Positions 26,481 to 38,252 of a stretch of DNA of 64,000 nucleotides are shown piece after piece. The notes under the pieces are model-generated. The model ran no database searches and was not told the origin of the DNA. It saw only the letters and a list, made by a program, of their open reading frames with translations. The position numbers and the translations under genes were made by a program. The DNA is from Alphaproteobacteria bacterium (GTDB lineage: Bacteria; Pseudomonadota; Alphaproteobacteria; Rhizobiales; Rhizobiaceae): NCBI GenBank assembly GCA_024280375.1, contig JAJRQF010000035.1, forward strand, positions 124,001-188,000, in the 5' to 3' direction. The stretch's first letter is position 1; each line of letters starts with the position of its first letter.

Positions 26481-28762
26481 CTTTTCGCATTATAGGCGGC
26501 AATTGCAGCCATATTGACAAGGTCAGAATCGCGAGCGCCCAACGGCACAATTTGAACCGGTTTATCCAGCCCGATCAGCAACGGCCCAATTACGGTAGAG
26601 CCGCCAAGTTCTTGCAACATTTTTGTGGAGATTGAGGCGGAGTGGAAAGCAGGCATGACCAGCACATTGGCAGAATCGGACAGTCGACAAAATGGATATG
26701 ACGCACGTAATTCGCTGTTCAATGCCACATCAGCAGCCATGTCCCCATCATACTCAAAATCGACATTGCGACTATCGAGAATGCGTACAGCTTCCTTTAC
26801 TTTTTCTGACCGCTCGCCAGAAGGGTGGCCAAAGGTGGAATAGGCGAGCATCGCAACGCGCGGTTCAAATCCAAATCGCCGCGCCATATCAGCCGCCTGC
26901 ACTGCGATATCGGCAAGTTCTTCCGATGTTGGCATATCAATAACGGCGGTATCTGCAACAAATACTGTGCGCCCCCGGCAAAGAGCCAGCGAAACGCCAA
27001 TGACCCGGTGCCCGGGCTGCGGGTCAATCACCCGCTGCACATCGCTTAGAACAATCGAATAGTTGCGTGTAACGCCGGAAACCATGCCATCCGCATCACC
27101 AAGCGCCACCATCGAGGCGGCAAAATGATTGCGGTCATTTTTGATAATCCGGGCGCAATCGCGCAGCAAAAATCCTTCGCGCTGTAACCGGGAATATAGG
27201 TGTTCCACATAGTCATCGACCCGGTCGCTTAATTGCGCATTGATGATCTGAATGCCTTCGCGGTTCACATCAATTCCGGCTTCTTCGGCAGCGTGGTGCA
27301 GCTGTTTTTCGCGACCCACCAAAATAGCTGTTCCAAGTTTTTGGTTAGCAAAAGAAACCGCTGCGCGAATAACCTGCTCCTCTTCACCTTCGGCAAAGAC
27401 AATTCGTTTGGGTGCACGACGTACCTGCTCGTAGATGCGTTGCAGGGTTGAGGCAATCGGGTCGCGCCGAGCTGAAAGTTGCTGTACATAGGCATCAAAA
27501 TTGACAATCGGCTTGCGGGCAACGCCCGTATCAATGGCTGCTTTTGCAACCGCAGGCGGGATGGCGCTGATTAAACGCGCATCAAAGGGCACGGGAATAA
27601 TGTAGTCCGGGCCAAATTTTGGTCGGTTACCCTGATAGGCGGCAGCCACCTCGTCCGGGACATCCTCGCGTGCAAGAGCTGCAAGTGCTTCAACAGCCGC
27701 AATTTTCATCTCCTCATTGATGGTGGTTGCCTGCACATCGAGCGCGCCACGAAAAATGTAAGGAAACCCCAAAACATTGTTTACTTGATTTGGATAGTCA
27801 GAACGCCCGGTTGCAATAATTGCATCGTCTCGAACCTCCTCCACCTCATCAGGCGAAATTTCCGGATCAGGGTTTGCCATGGCAAAAATAATGGGCTTAT
27901 CAGCCATTGAGCGCAGCATGTCGGCGGTTAAAGCACCCTTGACGGATAGCCCCAAAAATACATCGGCACCCTTAACGGCTTCTGCCAAAGTGCGGGCATC
28001 GGTTTCAACCGTGTGGGCGGATTTCCACTGGTTCATACCTTCCTGACGGCCCTTGTAAATTGGGCCTTTGGTATCGCAAAGTATGATATTTTCAGGATTA
28101 AAACCCATTGCCTTGATAAGTTCAACGCAGGCAATACCAGCAGAGCCGGCACCATTACAGACCAGTTTGGTGGTCTTTTTATCGCGCCCGGTCAAATAGA
28201 GCGCATTGATAAGCCCGGCAGCTGTGATAATCGCCGTACCGTGCTGATCATCGTGAAATACAGGAATATCCATAATCTCGCGCAGGGCCTGTTCAATAAT
28301 GAAGCATTCTGGTGCTTTGATATCCTCGAGGTTGATGCCACCAAAAGAAGGGCCAAGATGGCGCACACAATTGATAAACTCATCCGCATCTTCTGTATCA
28401 ACCTCAAGATCAATCGCATCAATATCGGCAAAACGCTTGAACAAAACAGCCTTACCTTCCATCACCGGCTTGGAGGCTAACGCCCCAAGGTTTCCCATGC
28501 CCAAAATGGCGGTGCCGTTAGATATAACGCCAACCATATTTCCCCGGGTGGTGTAATCAAATGCCCGCGAAGGGTCATCTGCAATCGCCTGCACGGGAAC
28601 CGCCACGCCGGGGGAATAGGCAAGTGATAAATCCCGCTGTGTGGCCATCGATTTGGTTGGTGTGATCTCAAGTTTTCCAGGCCGCCCTTTGGAATGAAAA
28701 TCCAGCGCTTCCTCGTCGGTAATCGTTGGTCTTGATTTGGATTTCTTGTCGGAGGAATTCAT
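26477..28762 (-). CDS. maeB: NADP-dependent malic enzyme with phosphotransacetylase-like domain
   Basis: A 761-residue bifunctional-looking protein. Residues 1-430 are a malic enzyme: KGRPGKLEITPTKSMATQRDLSLAYSPGVAVP, FHDDQHGTAIITAAGLINAL and the cofactor loop VCNGAGSAGIACVEL. Residues 440-761 resemble phosphate acetyltransferase (RIVFAEGEEEQVIRAA, VSGVTRNYSIVLSDVQRVI, VADTAVIDMPTSEELADIA), usually catalytically inactive and regulatory in MaeB. The enzyme decarboxylates malate to pyruvate. The name as maeB is by architecture; NADP against NAD preference is inferred. It is divergent from mutS. Confidence 0.93.
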   Translation of the reverse strand: MNSSDKKSKSRPTITDEEALDFHSKGRPGKLEITPTKSMATQRDLSLAYSPGVAVPVQAIADDPSRAFDYTTRGNMVGVISNGTAILGMGNLGALASKPVMEGKAVLFKRFADIDAIDLEVDTEDADEFINCVRHLGPSFGGINLEDIKAPECFIIEQALREIMDIPVFHDDQHGTAIITAAGLINALYLTGRDKKTTKLVCNGAGSAGIACVELIKAMGFNPENIILCDTKGPIYKGRQEGMNQWKSAHTVETDARTLAEAVKGADVFLGLSVKGALTADMLRSMADKPIIFAMANPDPEISPDEVEEVRDDAIIATGRSDYPNQVNNVLGFPYIFRGALDVQATTINEEMKIAAVEALAALAREDVPDEVAAAYQGNRPKFGPDYIIPVPFDARLISAIPPAVAKAAIDTGVARKPIVNFDAYVQQLSARRDPIASTLQRIYEQVRRAPKRIVFAEGEEEQVIRAAVSFANQKLGTAILVGREKQLHHAAEEAGIDVNREGIQIINAQLSDRVDDYVEHLYSRLQREGFLLRDCARIIKNDRNHFAASMVALGDADGMVSGVTRNYSIVLSDVQRVIDPQPGHRVIGVSLALCRGRTVFVADTAVIDMPTSEELADIAVQAADMARRFGFEPRVAMLAYSTFGHPSGERSEKVKEAVRILDSRNVDFEYDGDMAADVALNSELRASYPFCRLSDSANVLVMPAFHSASISTKMLQELGGSTVIGPLLIGLDKPVQIVPLGARDSDLVNMAAIAAYNAKS

Positions 28763-28979
28763 GCGGCGCTTTCGTCGATTTTCAATTGATCTGATTATTC
28801 ATTGTTTTATAACAAAGACATTATCCGAGCCACCTGGAACTTCAAGGTCACAATCTGTGAATTATTATGCTTGCGGATGAAACTTGTCGCCTCATCTGCT
28901 AGGAACATAATTGTTTGAGGAGCAGGCAAGGGCTAAATCGTCCGTATTACGCCTGTCTTAGGGGAAAAGTTTTCAGCCA

Positions 28980-31661
28980 GTGTCAAATTCTGTAACGCCG
29001 ATGATGGCGCAATATATTGAGATTAAAGCTGCCAATCCGGGGTCTCTGTTGTTTTACCGGATGGGCGATTTTTATGAACTGTTCTTTGATGATGCAGAAG
29101 AAGCATCGCGCGCGCTGGGCATAACCCTCACCAAACGCGGCAAGCATATGGATCAGGATATTCCCATGTGCGGGGTGCCGGTTCATGCAGCTGATGATTA
29201 TTTGCAGCGCCTTATCGCACTTGGTTTTCGTGTGGCGGTCTGCGAGCAAACGGAAAACCCGGCAGAGGCGAAAAAGCGCGGGCCAAAATCCGTCGTTCGC
29301 CGCGAGGTTAAGCGGCTGGTTACCCCCGGCACATTGACCGAAGACAGGTTGCTTGATCCCTCATCATCGAATTTTCTTTGCGCTTTGGCACGTATCAAGG
29401 GCGCTCAAAATGAAAATAATATCGCGCTCGCATGGATAGACATTTCAACCGGCTCTTTTCATCTGGTCGAGACAGACGCTCACAGGCTCAGTGCCGAACT
29501 GGCGCGCATTGACCCGAGCGAATTGATTGTGCCGGAAAGCGTGTTTCATGATCCAGCCCTTCGGCCCCTATTTGATATGATGAAGTTTGAGGTCAGCCCC
29601 CAGCCCTCCATATTGTTCGAAAGCGCTACCGCTGCCAAACGGCTCGCCGACTATTTTGATGTCAAAACACTGGATGGATTTGCCGCCTTTTCGCGGGTCG
29701 AAATTGCCGCTGCATCCGCCATCATTGCCTACATCGAGAAAACCCAGATCGGTGAGCGTCCCAGCATATCCCGCCCGGTACGGGAATCGGCCAATGGCTC
29801 ATTGTTTATTGATGCAGCGACCCGCACCAATCTGGAACTTGTCAAAACCCTTTCCGGTGAGAAAAAAGGCTCGCTGCTGAATTGCATTGACCGCACGGTA
29901 ACGGGCGGCGGCGGGCGTCTGCTTCGAGAGCGCTTAAACAGCCCGCTTACAAACCCTGAAACAATATCGGCAAGGCAAGATGAAATTGCCTTCATGTTAT
30001 TGCAGGATCGTTTTGCGCAAGATTTGCGAGCGGTCCTCAAAAGCCTGCCGGATATGCCGCGCGCACTTTCAAGGCTGGCGCTTAATCGCGGTGGCCCGCG
30101 AGACCTCGGGGCCATTCAAAAAGGTTTTGAATCCGCATTGGAAATTGGCCAGTTACTGGATGAAATATCACCATTGCCGGAAAATATTTCCACCTCACTG
30201 GACGCGATTAATAATCTGCCGCAAGACGCGCTTCAACTTTTAGAAAATGCGTTGGATGATGATTTGCCCCTGTTGAAACGCGATGGTAGCTTTGTCCGCG
30301 CGGGCTTTGATGCAGACCTTGATGAATTGCGGGACCTGCGCGACAAAAGCCGACAGGTGATTGCCGGATTGCAGACGGATTATGCTCGTGAAACCGGGGT
30401 TAAAAACCTCAAGATCAAGCATAATAATGTGCTGGGCTATTTTATTGAGGTGACGGCGCTCAATGCCGGGCCGCTCACAAGTGAAGAAGGTAAAGCCCGC
30501 TTTATCCATCGCCAAACGATGGCAAATGCCATGCGCTTCACTACAACCGAACTGGCAGAGCTTGAAACAAAAATAGCCAATGCCGCCGGTAAGGCGCTGG
30601 AAATTGAACTGGCTATTTTTGATCGCCTGATGGATGAAATTGTCCAAATTGGCAATGCGATCAAACAGGCTGCATCTGCTATTTCAATGCTGGATGTCGC
30701 TAGAGGTTTTGCAACCTTGAGCGAAGAGCAGGGTCTGGTGCGCCCGAAGGTCGATAATTCAATCACCTTTAACATTGTTGCGGGCCGACACCCGGTTGTT
30801 GAACAAACCTTGCGGGCAAGCGCATCTGACCCGTTTGTTGCCAATGATTGCAATATCGGTGCTGATGATGAGAACGAAAATGCAAAAATTTGGCTGCTGA
30901 CCGGCCCGAATATGGGTGGTAAATCAACCTTTCTTCGTCAAAATGCATTGATTGTGATAATGGCTCAAATGGGTGCATTTGTGCCCGCAGGTTCTGCACA
31001 TATTGGTGTGGTTGATCGACTATTCTCCCGTGTCGGGGCGGCTGATGATCTTGCGCGTGGCCATTCAACTTTTATGGTGGAAATGGTCGAAACGGCGGCA
31101 ATTCTTAATCAGGCAGGCGCTCGCTCGTTGGTGATACTGGATGAAATTGGCCGGGGAACCGCAACCTTTGACGGGCTTTCAATTGCCTGGGCGACGATTG
31201 AATATTTGCACAGTGTCAATAAATGCCGCACACTTTTTGCAACCCATTACCACGAATTAACCGCGCTTGCCGAACCTTTGGAACAATTGGCCAATGTGAC
31301 GCTGAAGGTGAAAGAATGGGACGGCGATGTGGTCTTCCTGCACGAGGTTATTCCAGGCTCGGCCGATCGTTCCTATGGCATTCAGGTCGCAAGTCTTGCG
31401 GGCCTGCCGGTAAGCGTGGTTGAGCGCGCGCGCGATGTGTTGAAGCAGTTGGAGGAAACCGACCGGGGTTCTCCAATGGCAACGCTGGTGGATGAATTGC
31501 CTCTATTTGCCGTCAAGCAAACGCCTTCAATCAAAAAGGCCACGCCGGACCAGCCGCTAAACGACCAATTGGCTGAAATAAACCCGGATGAATTAACCCC
31601 TCGTGAGGCTCTCGATGCGCTTTACAAGCTCAAATTAATGGCGGCAGATTCTAACGGTTAA
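28980..31661 (+). CDS. mutS: DNA mismatch repair protein MutS
   Basis: An 893-residue MutS. The mismatch-reading [11 protein letters not shown] (Phe-x-Glu) is near residue 30, the connector and lever regions follow, and the ATPase has Walker [10 protein letters not shown] at about 644-652 and the [12 protein letters not shown] Walker B. The C-terminal segment of about 60 residues is typical of a dimerisation tail. It starts with GTG at 28980; the in-frame ATGs 21 bases on would drop conserved N-terminal residues. The stop overlaps the convergent truB stop by 11 bp. Confidence 0.96.
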   Translation: MSNSVTPMMAQYIEIKAANPGSLLFYRMGDFYELFFDDAEEASRALGITLTKRGKHMDQDIPMCGVPVHAADDYLQRLIALGFRVAVCEQTENPAEAKKRGPKSVVRREVKRLVTPGTLTEDRLLDPSSSNFLCALARIKGAQNENNIALAWIDISTGSFHLVETDAHRLSAELARIDPSELIVPESVFHDPALRPLFDMMKFEVSPQPSILFESATAAKRLADYFDVKTLDGFAAFSRVEIAAASAIIAYIEKTQIGERPSISRPVRESANGSLFIDAATRTNLELVKTLSGEKKGSLLNCIDRTVTGGGGRLLRERLNSPLTNPETISARQDEIAFMLLQDRFAQDLRAVLKSLPDMPRALSRLALNRGGPRDLGAIQKGFESALEIGQLLDEISPLPENISTSLDAINNLPQDALQLLENALDDDLPLLKRDGSFVRAGFDADLDELRDLRDKSRQVIAGLQTDYARETGVKNLKIKHNNVLGYFIEVTALNAGPLTSEEGKARFIHRQTMANAMRFTTTELAELETKIANAAGKALEIELAIFDRLMDEIVQIGNAIKQAASAISMLDVARGFATLSEEQGLVRPKVDNSITFNIVAGRHPVVEQTLRASASDPFVANDCNIGADDENENAKIWLLTGPNMGGKSTFLRQNALIVIMAQMGAFVPAGSAHIGVVDRLFSRVGAADDLARGHSTFMVEMVETAAILNQAGARSLVILDEIGRGTATFDGLSIAWATIEYLHSVNKCRTLFATHYHELTALAEPLEQLANVTLKVKEWDGDVVFLHEVIPGSADRSYGIQVASLAGLPVSVVERARDVLKQLEETDRGSPMATLVDELPLFAVKQTPSIKKATPDQPLNDQLAEINPDELTPREALDALYKLKLMAADSNG

Positions 31662-32562
31662 AAACCCGCTTGGGCTGAAACATGCCTTTTTCAATCACGC
31701 CAATTGCAACCACATCGCCATGATGGGTGGCGCAAATTTCATCGGCCTCGAGCGGCGCATCCCTGCCCAGCACCAGAACAGCATTTCCCAGTCTTATTCT
31801 ATTGGCGGCATCTTGCGGAAAATCGATAGAAGGCAAGTCGGTCAGTGCGGCTCCGGGGCTGATTAACAGCTGATCAAGTTTCTCAAATTCACCTTCAAGT
31901 GCAATAAGTTGCTCAAGCTCAATCATTTCATTCTCGTGGAACGGATTGACATTGACCCGGTGCAGGGCGCTGACATGGCCAAAACATCCAAGCGCAATGC
32001 CCATATCGCGGGCAAACGAGCGAACATAAGTGCCCTTGCTGCATTCAACCTCAAAAGTGGCACTGTTTTCGTCCTTGGTCTCAACCAGATCAAAACGGTC
32101 GACATAAACTTCACGTGGTTTGAGAACCACTTCTTCACCGCTGCGTGCCAGGTCATAGGCCCGCTGGCCATTGATCTTCAGGGCGGAATAGATCGGCGGT
32201 AATTGCTCAATTTTCCCCAGATAGGTTTTGATCAAGGCTTCTATTTCTGGTTTTTCAGGTCTGTTATCGGAGCTTTCAACCACGTCGCCTTCGGCATCAT
32301 CCGTTGTGGTTTGCGCACCCCATGCAACGGTGAACCGATATGTTTTCATACCGTCCATGACATAGTTCACGGTCTTTGTGGCTTCGCCGAGCGCAATCGG
32401 CAACATGCCGGTTGCCAGCGGGTCAAGTGTGCCAGCATGGCCAGCTTTTTGAGCCTGAAACAACCATTTGATTTTGCCAACTGCCTGAGTTGATCCCATA
32501 TCATATGGCTTGTTGAGGATGAGCCAGCCGGAAATTTTTCGGCCTTTTTTCTTGCGCGCCAT
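31651..32562 (-). CDS. truB: tRNA pseudouridine(55) synthase
   Basis: A 303-residue TruB that makes pseudouridine-55 in tRNA. The catalytic aspartate is Asp47 in [28 protein letters not shown] and [13 protein letters not shown] are further family blocks. Last gene of the rimP-nusA-ylxR-infB-rbfA-truB unit, 11 bases after rbfA. Confidence 0.96.
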   Translation of the reverse strand: MARKKKGRKISGWLILNKPYDMGSTQAVGKIKWLFQAQKAGHAGTLDPLATGMLPIALGEATKTVNYVMDGMKTYRFTVAWGAQTTTDDAEGDVVESSDNRPEKPEIEALIKTYLGKIEQLPPIYSALKINGQRAYDLARSGEEVVLKPREVYVDRFDLVETKDENSATFEVECSKGTYVRSFARDMGIALGCFGHVSALHRVNVNPFHENEMIELEQLIALEGEFEKLDQLLISPGAALTDLPSIDFPQDAANRIRLGNAVLVLGRDAPLEADEICATHHGDVVAIGVIEKGMFQPKRVFNR

Positions 32563-32573
32563 TTTTGGGTCTT

Positions 32574-32990
32574 TCAGCTTTTCGTATCGTTTTCATCGTG
32601 TTCTGAAAGATCCCGGGCAACGTCGCTGGAACGAAGCAATGCATCAATGCGGGCGAAATTGTCAAAACTTGTATCCGGTTGAAAACGAAAATTCGGTTGC
32701 GATTTCATTTGTTTAAGCAATGGTGCAACGCGCGCGCGAACCTGCTTCACATTTTTTGCCAAAGCTTTGATCACCGGTTTGGAATCTGGCTGACCAAGGG
32801 CAGTCACATAAACGGTCGCAATTTTTAGGTCCGGCGACATCGCCACCTCTGAAATAGATAAAACAACTTTCTCCAACAATGGGTCCCGTATCTCGCCACG
32901 TTGCAAAACGGTCGTCAGCGCCCGGCGGACAATTTCACCAACCCGAAGCTGGCGCTGCGAAGGCATCTTACCTGATAAAATTTGGGGCAT
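32574..32990 (-). CDS. rbfA: Ribosome-binding factor A
   Basis: A 138-residue KH-fold protein needed for 30S maturation and cold adaptation. Conserved features are [42 protein letters not shown] and the C-terminal LRQMKS-type block here as [30 protein letters not shown] start at 32966 with AGGT nearby is possible and would lose eight residues; the longer start is retained since relatives have such an extension. It lies in the infB operon, 110 bp after infB. Confidence 0.93.
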   Translation of the reverse strand: MPQILSGKMPSQRQLRVGEIVRRALTTVLQRGEIRDPLLEKVVLSISEVAMSPDLKIATVYVTALGQPDSKPVIKALAKNVKQVRARVAPLLKQMKSQPNFRFQPDTSFDNFARIDALLRSSDVARDLSEHDENDTKS

Positions 32991-33100
32991 GAGGATATTC
33001 CAGTAAATGAACCTGCACCAAGGCTACCGTCAATATATATGTCGGTTCAATGGCTGGTCAAACGATTGGGGCCGGCACCCTGCCGACCTCAATCTGATTA

Positions 33101-35656
33101 TTACAGTGTCCGCGAAATATGCTCCACCTGGAAGCACTCGATGACATCGCCCTTGCGCATATCCTGATAGGCTTTAAATGCCATACCACATTCAAGGCCG
33201 GACTGAACTTCGCTCACTTCGTCCTTGAAGCGTTTCAGCGTAGACAATTCGCCCTCGTGGATAACCACATCATCGCGAATAAGCCGTACACCGGCACCGC
33301 GTTCAACCTTGCCTTCTGTGATCAGGCAACCAGTAACCTTGCCGATCTTCGAAACGTTAAAGATGTCGAGAATTTCAGCATTACCAAGGAATGTTTCACG
33401 GCGTTCAGGTGAAAGCATGCCTGAAAGAGTATCCTTCACATCATCAACCAGATCATAAATGATGCTGTAATATCTTATCTCAATACCTTCCCTCTGGGCC
33501 ATGTCGCGGGCCTGTGGGTTGGCACGAACATTAAAGCCAATAATCGGCGTATTGGATGCCATAGCAAGCGTAACATCAGCTTCGGTAATACCACCGACAC
33601 CCGAATGCACCACTCGGGCCTGCACTTCATCATTGCCAAGCTGGGCCAGTGAGCCAATGATGGCTTCGACAGAACCTTGCGTATCGCCTTTAATTACCAG
33701 AGGTGCCGTATCCGCGCCCTTGGTTTGCAAATTGGTCATCATCTGTTCGAGCGAGCCACGGCTACCGGCCGCATGCGCAATTTCTAATTCACGAGCCGAA
33801 CGCTGACGATATTCAGAAATTTCACGCGCCCTGGCCTCATTTTCCACCACGACCATACGGTCGCCAGCAGAAGGTGCACCGGATAGTCCTAGAATTTCAA
33901 CCGGCATGGATGGCCGCCCGTCTTTTACATTTTTACCCTGATCATTGATCAAGGCTCGCACCCGACCCCATTCGCTACCGGCAACAATAATTTCGCCTAT
34001 ATTCAAGGTGCCGCGCTGGATAAGGACGGTTGCAACTGCGCCGCGCCCACGTTCGAGGCGGGATTCAACAACAATGCCTTCTGCCGCACGTTTTGGATTG
34101 GCCTTCAGTTCCATAACTTCTGATTGCAACAAAATTGCATCCAGCAGCCCGTCGAGATTGGTGCCTTCCTTGGCTGAAACCTCAACATCCATCACTTCAC
34201 CGCCCATGGATTCAACAAATACCTCATGTTGAAGCAGTTCAGTGCGAACTTTCGTCGGGTCAGCGCCCTCAAGGTCGATTTTGTTAATCGCCACAATAAT
34301 AGGCACTTCAGCCGCCTTGGCATGATTGATCGATTCAATTGTCTGAGGCATCACACCATCGTCAGCAGCGACCACAAGAATGGCAATATCTGTTGATTGC
34401 GCACCACGTGCACGCATTGTGGTAAATGCCTCATGGCCTGGCGTATCAATGAAAGTTATGAGGTTATTGTCTTTCTCAATTTGATAAGCGCCAATGTGTT
34501 GAGTAATTCCGCCAGCCTCGCTGTCAACTACTTTTGAACCGCGCAAAGCATCAAGCAGGGAAGTTTTACCATGATCCACATGGCCCATAATGGTCACAAC
34601 CGGTGGGCGAGGCATCAAATCTTCCGGATTATCAGGTTTGTCGTGAAGGCCTTCCTCCACATCACTTTCAGATACCCGGACAACCGTATGACCCATTTCT
34701 TCTGCAATCAATTGCGCCATATCGGCATCAATTATATCGCCAGGCGTCATCATTTGCCCCTGCTGCATCAAATATTTGACTACATCAACAGAACGTTCCG
34801 TCATGCGGTTTGCCAATTCCTGAATGGTAATGGTGTCAGGAATTGTAACTTCGCGCATAATTTTTTCACGAGGGCCGGTATTCAGCGCACGTTTTTCTTT
34901 TTCACGACGACGACGCATTGCTGCAAGTGAACGACCGCGTTGCGGATTATCATCAAGAGCATTGGAAAGGGTAAGTTTCGTCCGTCGTCTGTTGTCACCG
35001 CTTTTCGGCTTTGAGGGCCGTTGCGCTTCGTTGGTTTTGGGGCGATGCGCCTCCCGCAATGTTGTCGGAGCTGGCGTGGCTTTTTTCGATGCAGGCACTA
35101 CCCGTTCATCATCAGCAAGTGCAGCAACAGAAGCATCGGCTGCGGCCATTTTTGCGGCTTCTTCTTCCTGCTTCATTTTAGCCGCGTCGTCTTCAAGTTT
35201 TTTTGCAGTATCGATTTCATGCTGCTGTTTTTGTTCCTCAGAAGCAGCTTTTCTGGCCTCATCTTCAGCTGCCCGGCGCTTTTCATCAGCCTGAGCAGTT
35301 TCCCGATCAGCGACCTCCCGAACTTTTGCCTCTTCAAGCGCGCGGGTACGCGCGTCCATTTCATTGGCAGAGAGATTTTTCCCGGTATTATCAACGGGTA
35401 CTGGTTTAGCCTTTTCCGGTTCTTTTTGAACTGGCTCAGCGGCGCGGGTGACCATCGATTCTTTTTTCGGAGCAAATACCTGCTCAGAATCTCCTGGACG
35501 TTTAATCCGGCGCTTTTTGGTTTCAACAATAACAGCGTTGCTGCGACCGTGTGACAGGTTTTGCCGCACAGTTCCCTGACCGGGACCGCGTTTGATGGTC
35601 AGTGTTCGAGGAGCCCCGCTTAAAGGGGTGTCATTGTCTGTTTTAGAATCACTCAT
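33101..35656 (-). CDS. infB: Translation initiation factor IF-2
   Basis: An 851-residue IF-2. The N-terminal ~250 residues are highly charged (long Glu/Lys/Ala coil, about residues 75-180). The GTPase carries GHVDHGKTS (about 352-360), DTPGHEAF and NKID, followed by the beta-barrel and C-terminal domains ending in [28 protein letters not shown] chose the ATG at 35656 since its ATGA overlaps the ylxR stop; the other start three codons upstream has the ribosome-binding site too close. Confidence 0.95.
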   Translation of the reverse strand: MSDSKTDNDTPLSGAPRTLTIKRGPGQGTVRQNLSHGRSNAVIVETKKRRIKRPGDSEQVFAPKKESMVTRAAEPVQKEPEKAKPVPVDNTGKNLSANEMDARTRALEEAKVREVADRETAQADEKRRAAEDEARKAASEEQKQQHEIDTAKKLEDDAAKMKQEEEAAKMAAADASVAALADDERVVPASKKATPAPTTLREAHRPKTNEAQRPSKPKSGDNRRRTKLTLSNALDDNPQRGRSLAAMRRRREKEKRALNTGPREKIMREVTIPDTITIQELANRMTERSVDVVKYLMQQGQMMTPGDIIDADMAQLIAEEMGHTVVRVSESDVEEGLHDKPDNPEDLMPRPPVVTIMGHVDHGKTSLLDALRGSKVVDSEAGGITQHIGAYQIEKDNNLITFIDTPGHEAFTTMRARGAQSTDIAILVVAADDGVMPQTIESINHAKAAEVPIIVAINKIDLEGADPTKVRTELLQHEVFVESMGGEVMDVEVSAKEGTNLDGLLDAILLQSEVMELKANPKRAAEGIVVESRLERGRGAVATVLIQRGTLNIGEIIVAGSEWGRVRALINDQGKNVKDGRPSMPVEILGLSGAPSAGDRMVVVENEARAREISEYRQRSARELEIAHAAGSRGSLEQMMTNLQTKGADTAPLVIKGDTQGSVEAIIGSLAQLGNDEVQARVVHSGVGGITEADVTLAMASNTPIIGFNVRANPQARDMAQREGIEIRYYSIIYDLVDDVKDTLSGMLSPERRETFLGNAEILDIFNVSKIGKVTGCLITEGKVERGAGVRLIRDDVVIHEGELSTLKRFKDEVSEVQSGLECGMAFKAYQDMRKGDVIECFQVEHISRTL

Positions 35657-36309
35657 ACTTTGCATTCGTCCTTTGAAAAACCATCAATTTTTTGCTGATG
35701 AGTTTTTCCTGCTTCCGGAGAACCGCCCCGATACCGGACAAGCGTTTCTGCGCGCTTGATAAATGAATTTGCAGCACCGCCGCGGGTCAGTGCAGCATGT
35801 ACCACGTTTGTGCCGCCAAGGGTAAAGCTCATTTGATCGGAATCAAACAAATTATAGACCCTGGTGGTATTCCCACTTGCATCAGATGCGTATACTGCGC
35901 CGGACAGTTTTCTGATACCATCGGCTGCTGCATTGTCGGCATGCACCAGCGCAACTACTTTTCCTACTCGCAATGCACTGTCAACTTTGCTGGAACCGGT
36001 AACGCATTGACCGGCTTTACGCGCAAACCCTAACCCGGACAGTGCCGAGCGTTCCAACAATATATCGACTTCACTGCCAAGTGATGACGACACAGTTACA
36101 TTCTTTTTCAACCCACGTGCAAATAAATTCTTATCTGCCGCCTGATCAACCTTTTCGCGACATCCATATACCCACACACCGCGGCCAGGAAGCGTTCTTT
36201 TCAAATCAGGAACGATACTGCCATCCGGGCCGGCTACGAACCGGATCATATCATCCGGATCATAACATTGTTTGCTCACGATGCAGGTTCGCTCAATCAT
36301 CCCACCCAT
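35653..36309 (-). CDS. ylxR: YlxR-family RNA-binding protein with L7Ae-like domain
   Basis: A protein of about 218 residues joining an N-terminal YlxR (DUF448) domain ([35 protein letters not shown]) to a C-terminal segment reminiscent of an L7Ae/L30e fold ([38 protein letters not shown]). It sits between nusA and infB, its conserved place in alphaproteobacteria. Start uncertain: ATG 36309 or 36300, neither with a clear ribosome-binding site; the frame to 36336 would need TTG. The 3' end overlaps infB by 4 bp. Confidence 0.85.
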   Translation of the reverse strand: MGGMIERTCIVSKQCYDPDDMIRFVAGPDGSIVPDLKRTLPGRGVWVYGCREKVDQAADKNLFARGLKKNVTVSSSLGSEVDILLERSALSGLGFARKAGQCVTGSSKVDSALRVGKVVALVHADNAAADGIRKLSGAVYASDASGNTTRVYNLFDSDQMSFTLGGTNVVHAALTRGGAANSFIKRAETLVRYRGGSPEAGKTHQQKIDGFSKDECKV

Positions 36310-36377
36310 ACCAAGTTTACAGTCTAATGACCTCAAATAGTGATGAAAAACATTCCATCAAGATTATCCATCATATT

Positions 36378-38033
36378 CTACTGCGCCGCTCCTTCGATTA
36401 CATTAATAACAACAGGTTCAACATCCGCTTCTTCTGCCGTTTCCGCTTCAGCGTCATCTTCTGCCGCAGGTGCAAGATCTTCCTCTGTAACCCATCCGGC
36501 TTTCAAACGTGCTGCCATAATCATTTCATCAGCATCAACACGTGAAACCTCAAATTTATCCAGATAACCAGGATGCCGAGTTGTTTCACCGTCTTTTCGT
36601 TCAGTCCAGCCAATCAGGTCATCGGCCACCGAACCGGCAAAATCTTCAAGTGTGAGGATTTTGTCATCGCTCTTGCCCATGGCAACCAGCATTGCGGTGG
36701 TAAGGCCGGAAATCGCAAACAGATCATCTGAAATTCCAAGCGCCTTGCGCTCTTCATCCAGTTTTGCTTCCTGGCGTTCCAGATATTCACGCGCACGTAC
36801 CTGCAGCTCACCGGCTAATGTTTCGTCAAAACCTTCGATTTCAGCGATCTCTTCGACATCGACATAGGCAACTTCTTCCAGATTGGAAAACCCTTCAGAG
36901 GCCAGTAATTGCGCAACCAACTCGTCGACATCCAATGCCTCGCAGAAAATATTACTGGTTTCTGTAAACTCTGCCTGACGACGATCGCTTTCTTCCTGCT
37001 CGGTCATTATGTCGATATCCCAGCCGGTAAGTTGAGATGCCAGACGTACATTTTGACCGCGTCTGCCAATTGCCAACGACAATTGATCATCAGGTACAAC
37101 AACTTCAATACGGGCCGCATCCTCATCCAGAACAACTTTTGCAACTTCCGCCGGTTGCAATGCATTCACGATGAACGAGGCCGCATCTGGCGACCAGGGA
37201 ATAATATCAATCTTCTCGCCCTGTAATTCACCAACAACTGCCTGCACGCGTGAACCGCGCATACCAACACAGGCACCCACCGGATCAACGGAAGTATCGT
37301 TCGATACGACGGCAATTTTTGCGCGCGATCCAGGATCGCGGGCAACCGAACGTATCTCAATAATGTTGTCATAAATTTCAGGCACTTCCATCTGAAACAG
37401 TTTGGCCATGAATTGCGGATGGGTGCGCGAAAGAAAAATCTGCGGCCCACGCTGTTCGCGCCTAACATCAAAAATATAGGCTCGAACGCGGTCGCCGTAA
37501 CGGTAGGCTTCGCGTGGAATGAGTTCATCGCGTCTGATAATAGCTTCGCCAGTACCCAAATCGACAATCACATTGCCATATTCAACCCTTTTAACCGTGC
37601 CGTTTACGATTTCACCAATGCGGTTTTTAAATACTTCAAATTGGCGGTCACGTTCCGCATCACGAACTTTTTGAACAATTACCTGCTTTGCGGATTGTGC
37701 GGCAATCCGGCCAAAATCCATTGGCGGCAAAGGCTCTCCGATAAAGTCGCCAAGCTTTGCTTCGGCATTTTGCTCAAGAGCACCTTTAAGGTCAATTTGA
37801 ACAGCAAAGTCTTCAACTTCTTCGACGACTTCCAAAAGTCGCTGGAGCTTGATAACGCCGGTTTTCTCGTTAATGTCGGCACGAATATTCGTGTCTGCAC
37901 CATAGCGGGATTTGGCGGCCTTCTGGATGGCGTCAGCCATCGCATCAATTACGATTGACTTATCAATCGATTTTTCCCGAGCCACAGCATCGGCGATTTG
38001 AATAAGCTCCAGTTTATTTGCACTAACGGCCAT
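36378..38033 (-). CDS. nusA: Transcription termination/antitermination protein NusA
   Basis: A 551-residue NusA. The N-terminal RNA polymerase-binding domain (1-~125) is followed by S1 (GTVKRVEYGNVIVDLGTGEAII) and two KH domains, the first with IRSVARDPGSRAKIAVVS and GACVGMRGSRVQAVV, the second with SLAIGRRGQNVRLASQLTGW. The C-terminus has the repeated acidic helix-hairpin-helix segments of alphaproteobacterial NusA and an acidic tail. It follows rimP after a 219-bp gap that holds a repeat. Confidence 0.95.
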   Translation of the reverse strand: MAVSANKLELIQIADAVAREKSIDKSIVIDAMADAIQKAAKSRYGADTNIRADINEKTGVIKLQRLLEVVEEVEDFAVQIDLKGALEQNAEAKLGDFIGEPLPPMDFGRIAAQSAKQVIVQKVRDAERDRQFEVFKNRIGEIVNGTVKRVEYGNVIVDLGTGEAIIRRDELIPREAYRYGDRVRAYIFDVRREQRGPQIFLSRTHPQFMAKLFQMEVPEIYDNIIEIRSVARDPGSRAKIAVVSNDTSVDPVGACVGMRGSRVQAVVGELQGEKIDIIPWSPDAASFIVNALQPAEVAKVVLDEDAARIEVVVPDDQLSLAIGRRGQNVRLASQLTGWDIDIMTEQEESDRRQAEFTETSNIFCEALDVDELVAQLLASEGFSNLEEVAYVDVEEIAEIEGFDETLAGELQVRAREYLERQEAKLDEERKALGISDDLFAISGLTTAMLVAMGKSDDKILTLEDFAGSVADDLIGWTERKDGETTRHPGYLDKFEVSRVDADEMIMAARLKAGWVTEEDLAPAAEDDAEAETAEEADVEPVVINVIEGAAQ

Positions 38034-38133
38034 TGGGTTGCTCCACGGTCATGCTCAATTTCCCTTTCGTTTGATGCGGTATAGCCAGCGCCATACCCGG
38101 TTATTATAATTTCGATACCAGTCAGAAATTTCC

Positions 38134-38244
38134 GCTCTAAAGCATATCGTGTTCACTGGCATTCACTCAATATGCTTTATCTATCTGTTTTCGCTTGGTC
38201 TTTACCCCTAAAACCGGCGCCCACTTTTAGGAGACAAGCTCTAA
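38134..38244. repeat. RIME-like intergenic mosaic repeat between rimP and nusA
   Basis: A 111-bp block bounded by direct GCTCTAA copies (38134-38140 and 38238-38244). Its left part is a palindrome, TAAAGCATAT with ATATGCTTTA, around 23 bases. Its minus-strand order (AGAGCTTGTC, AAAAGTG, GCGCCGGTTTTAGG, AAAACAGATAG, TAAAGC, GTGAAT, AACACG, GCTTTAGAGC) matches in outline the rhizobial mosaic repeat that starts near TTAGAGCATGTCG and ends in GCTTTAG. It is transcribed inside the operon. Confidence 0.65.
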
Positions 38245-38252
38245 CTGTCCAA

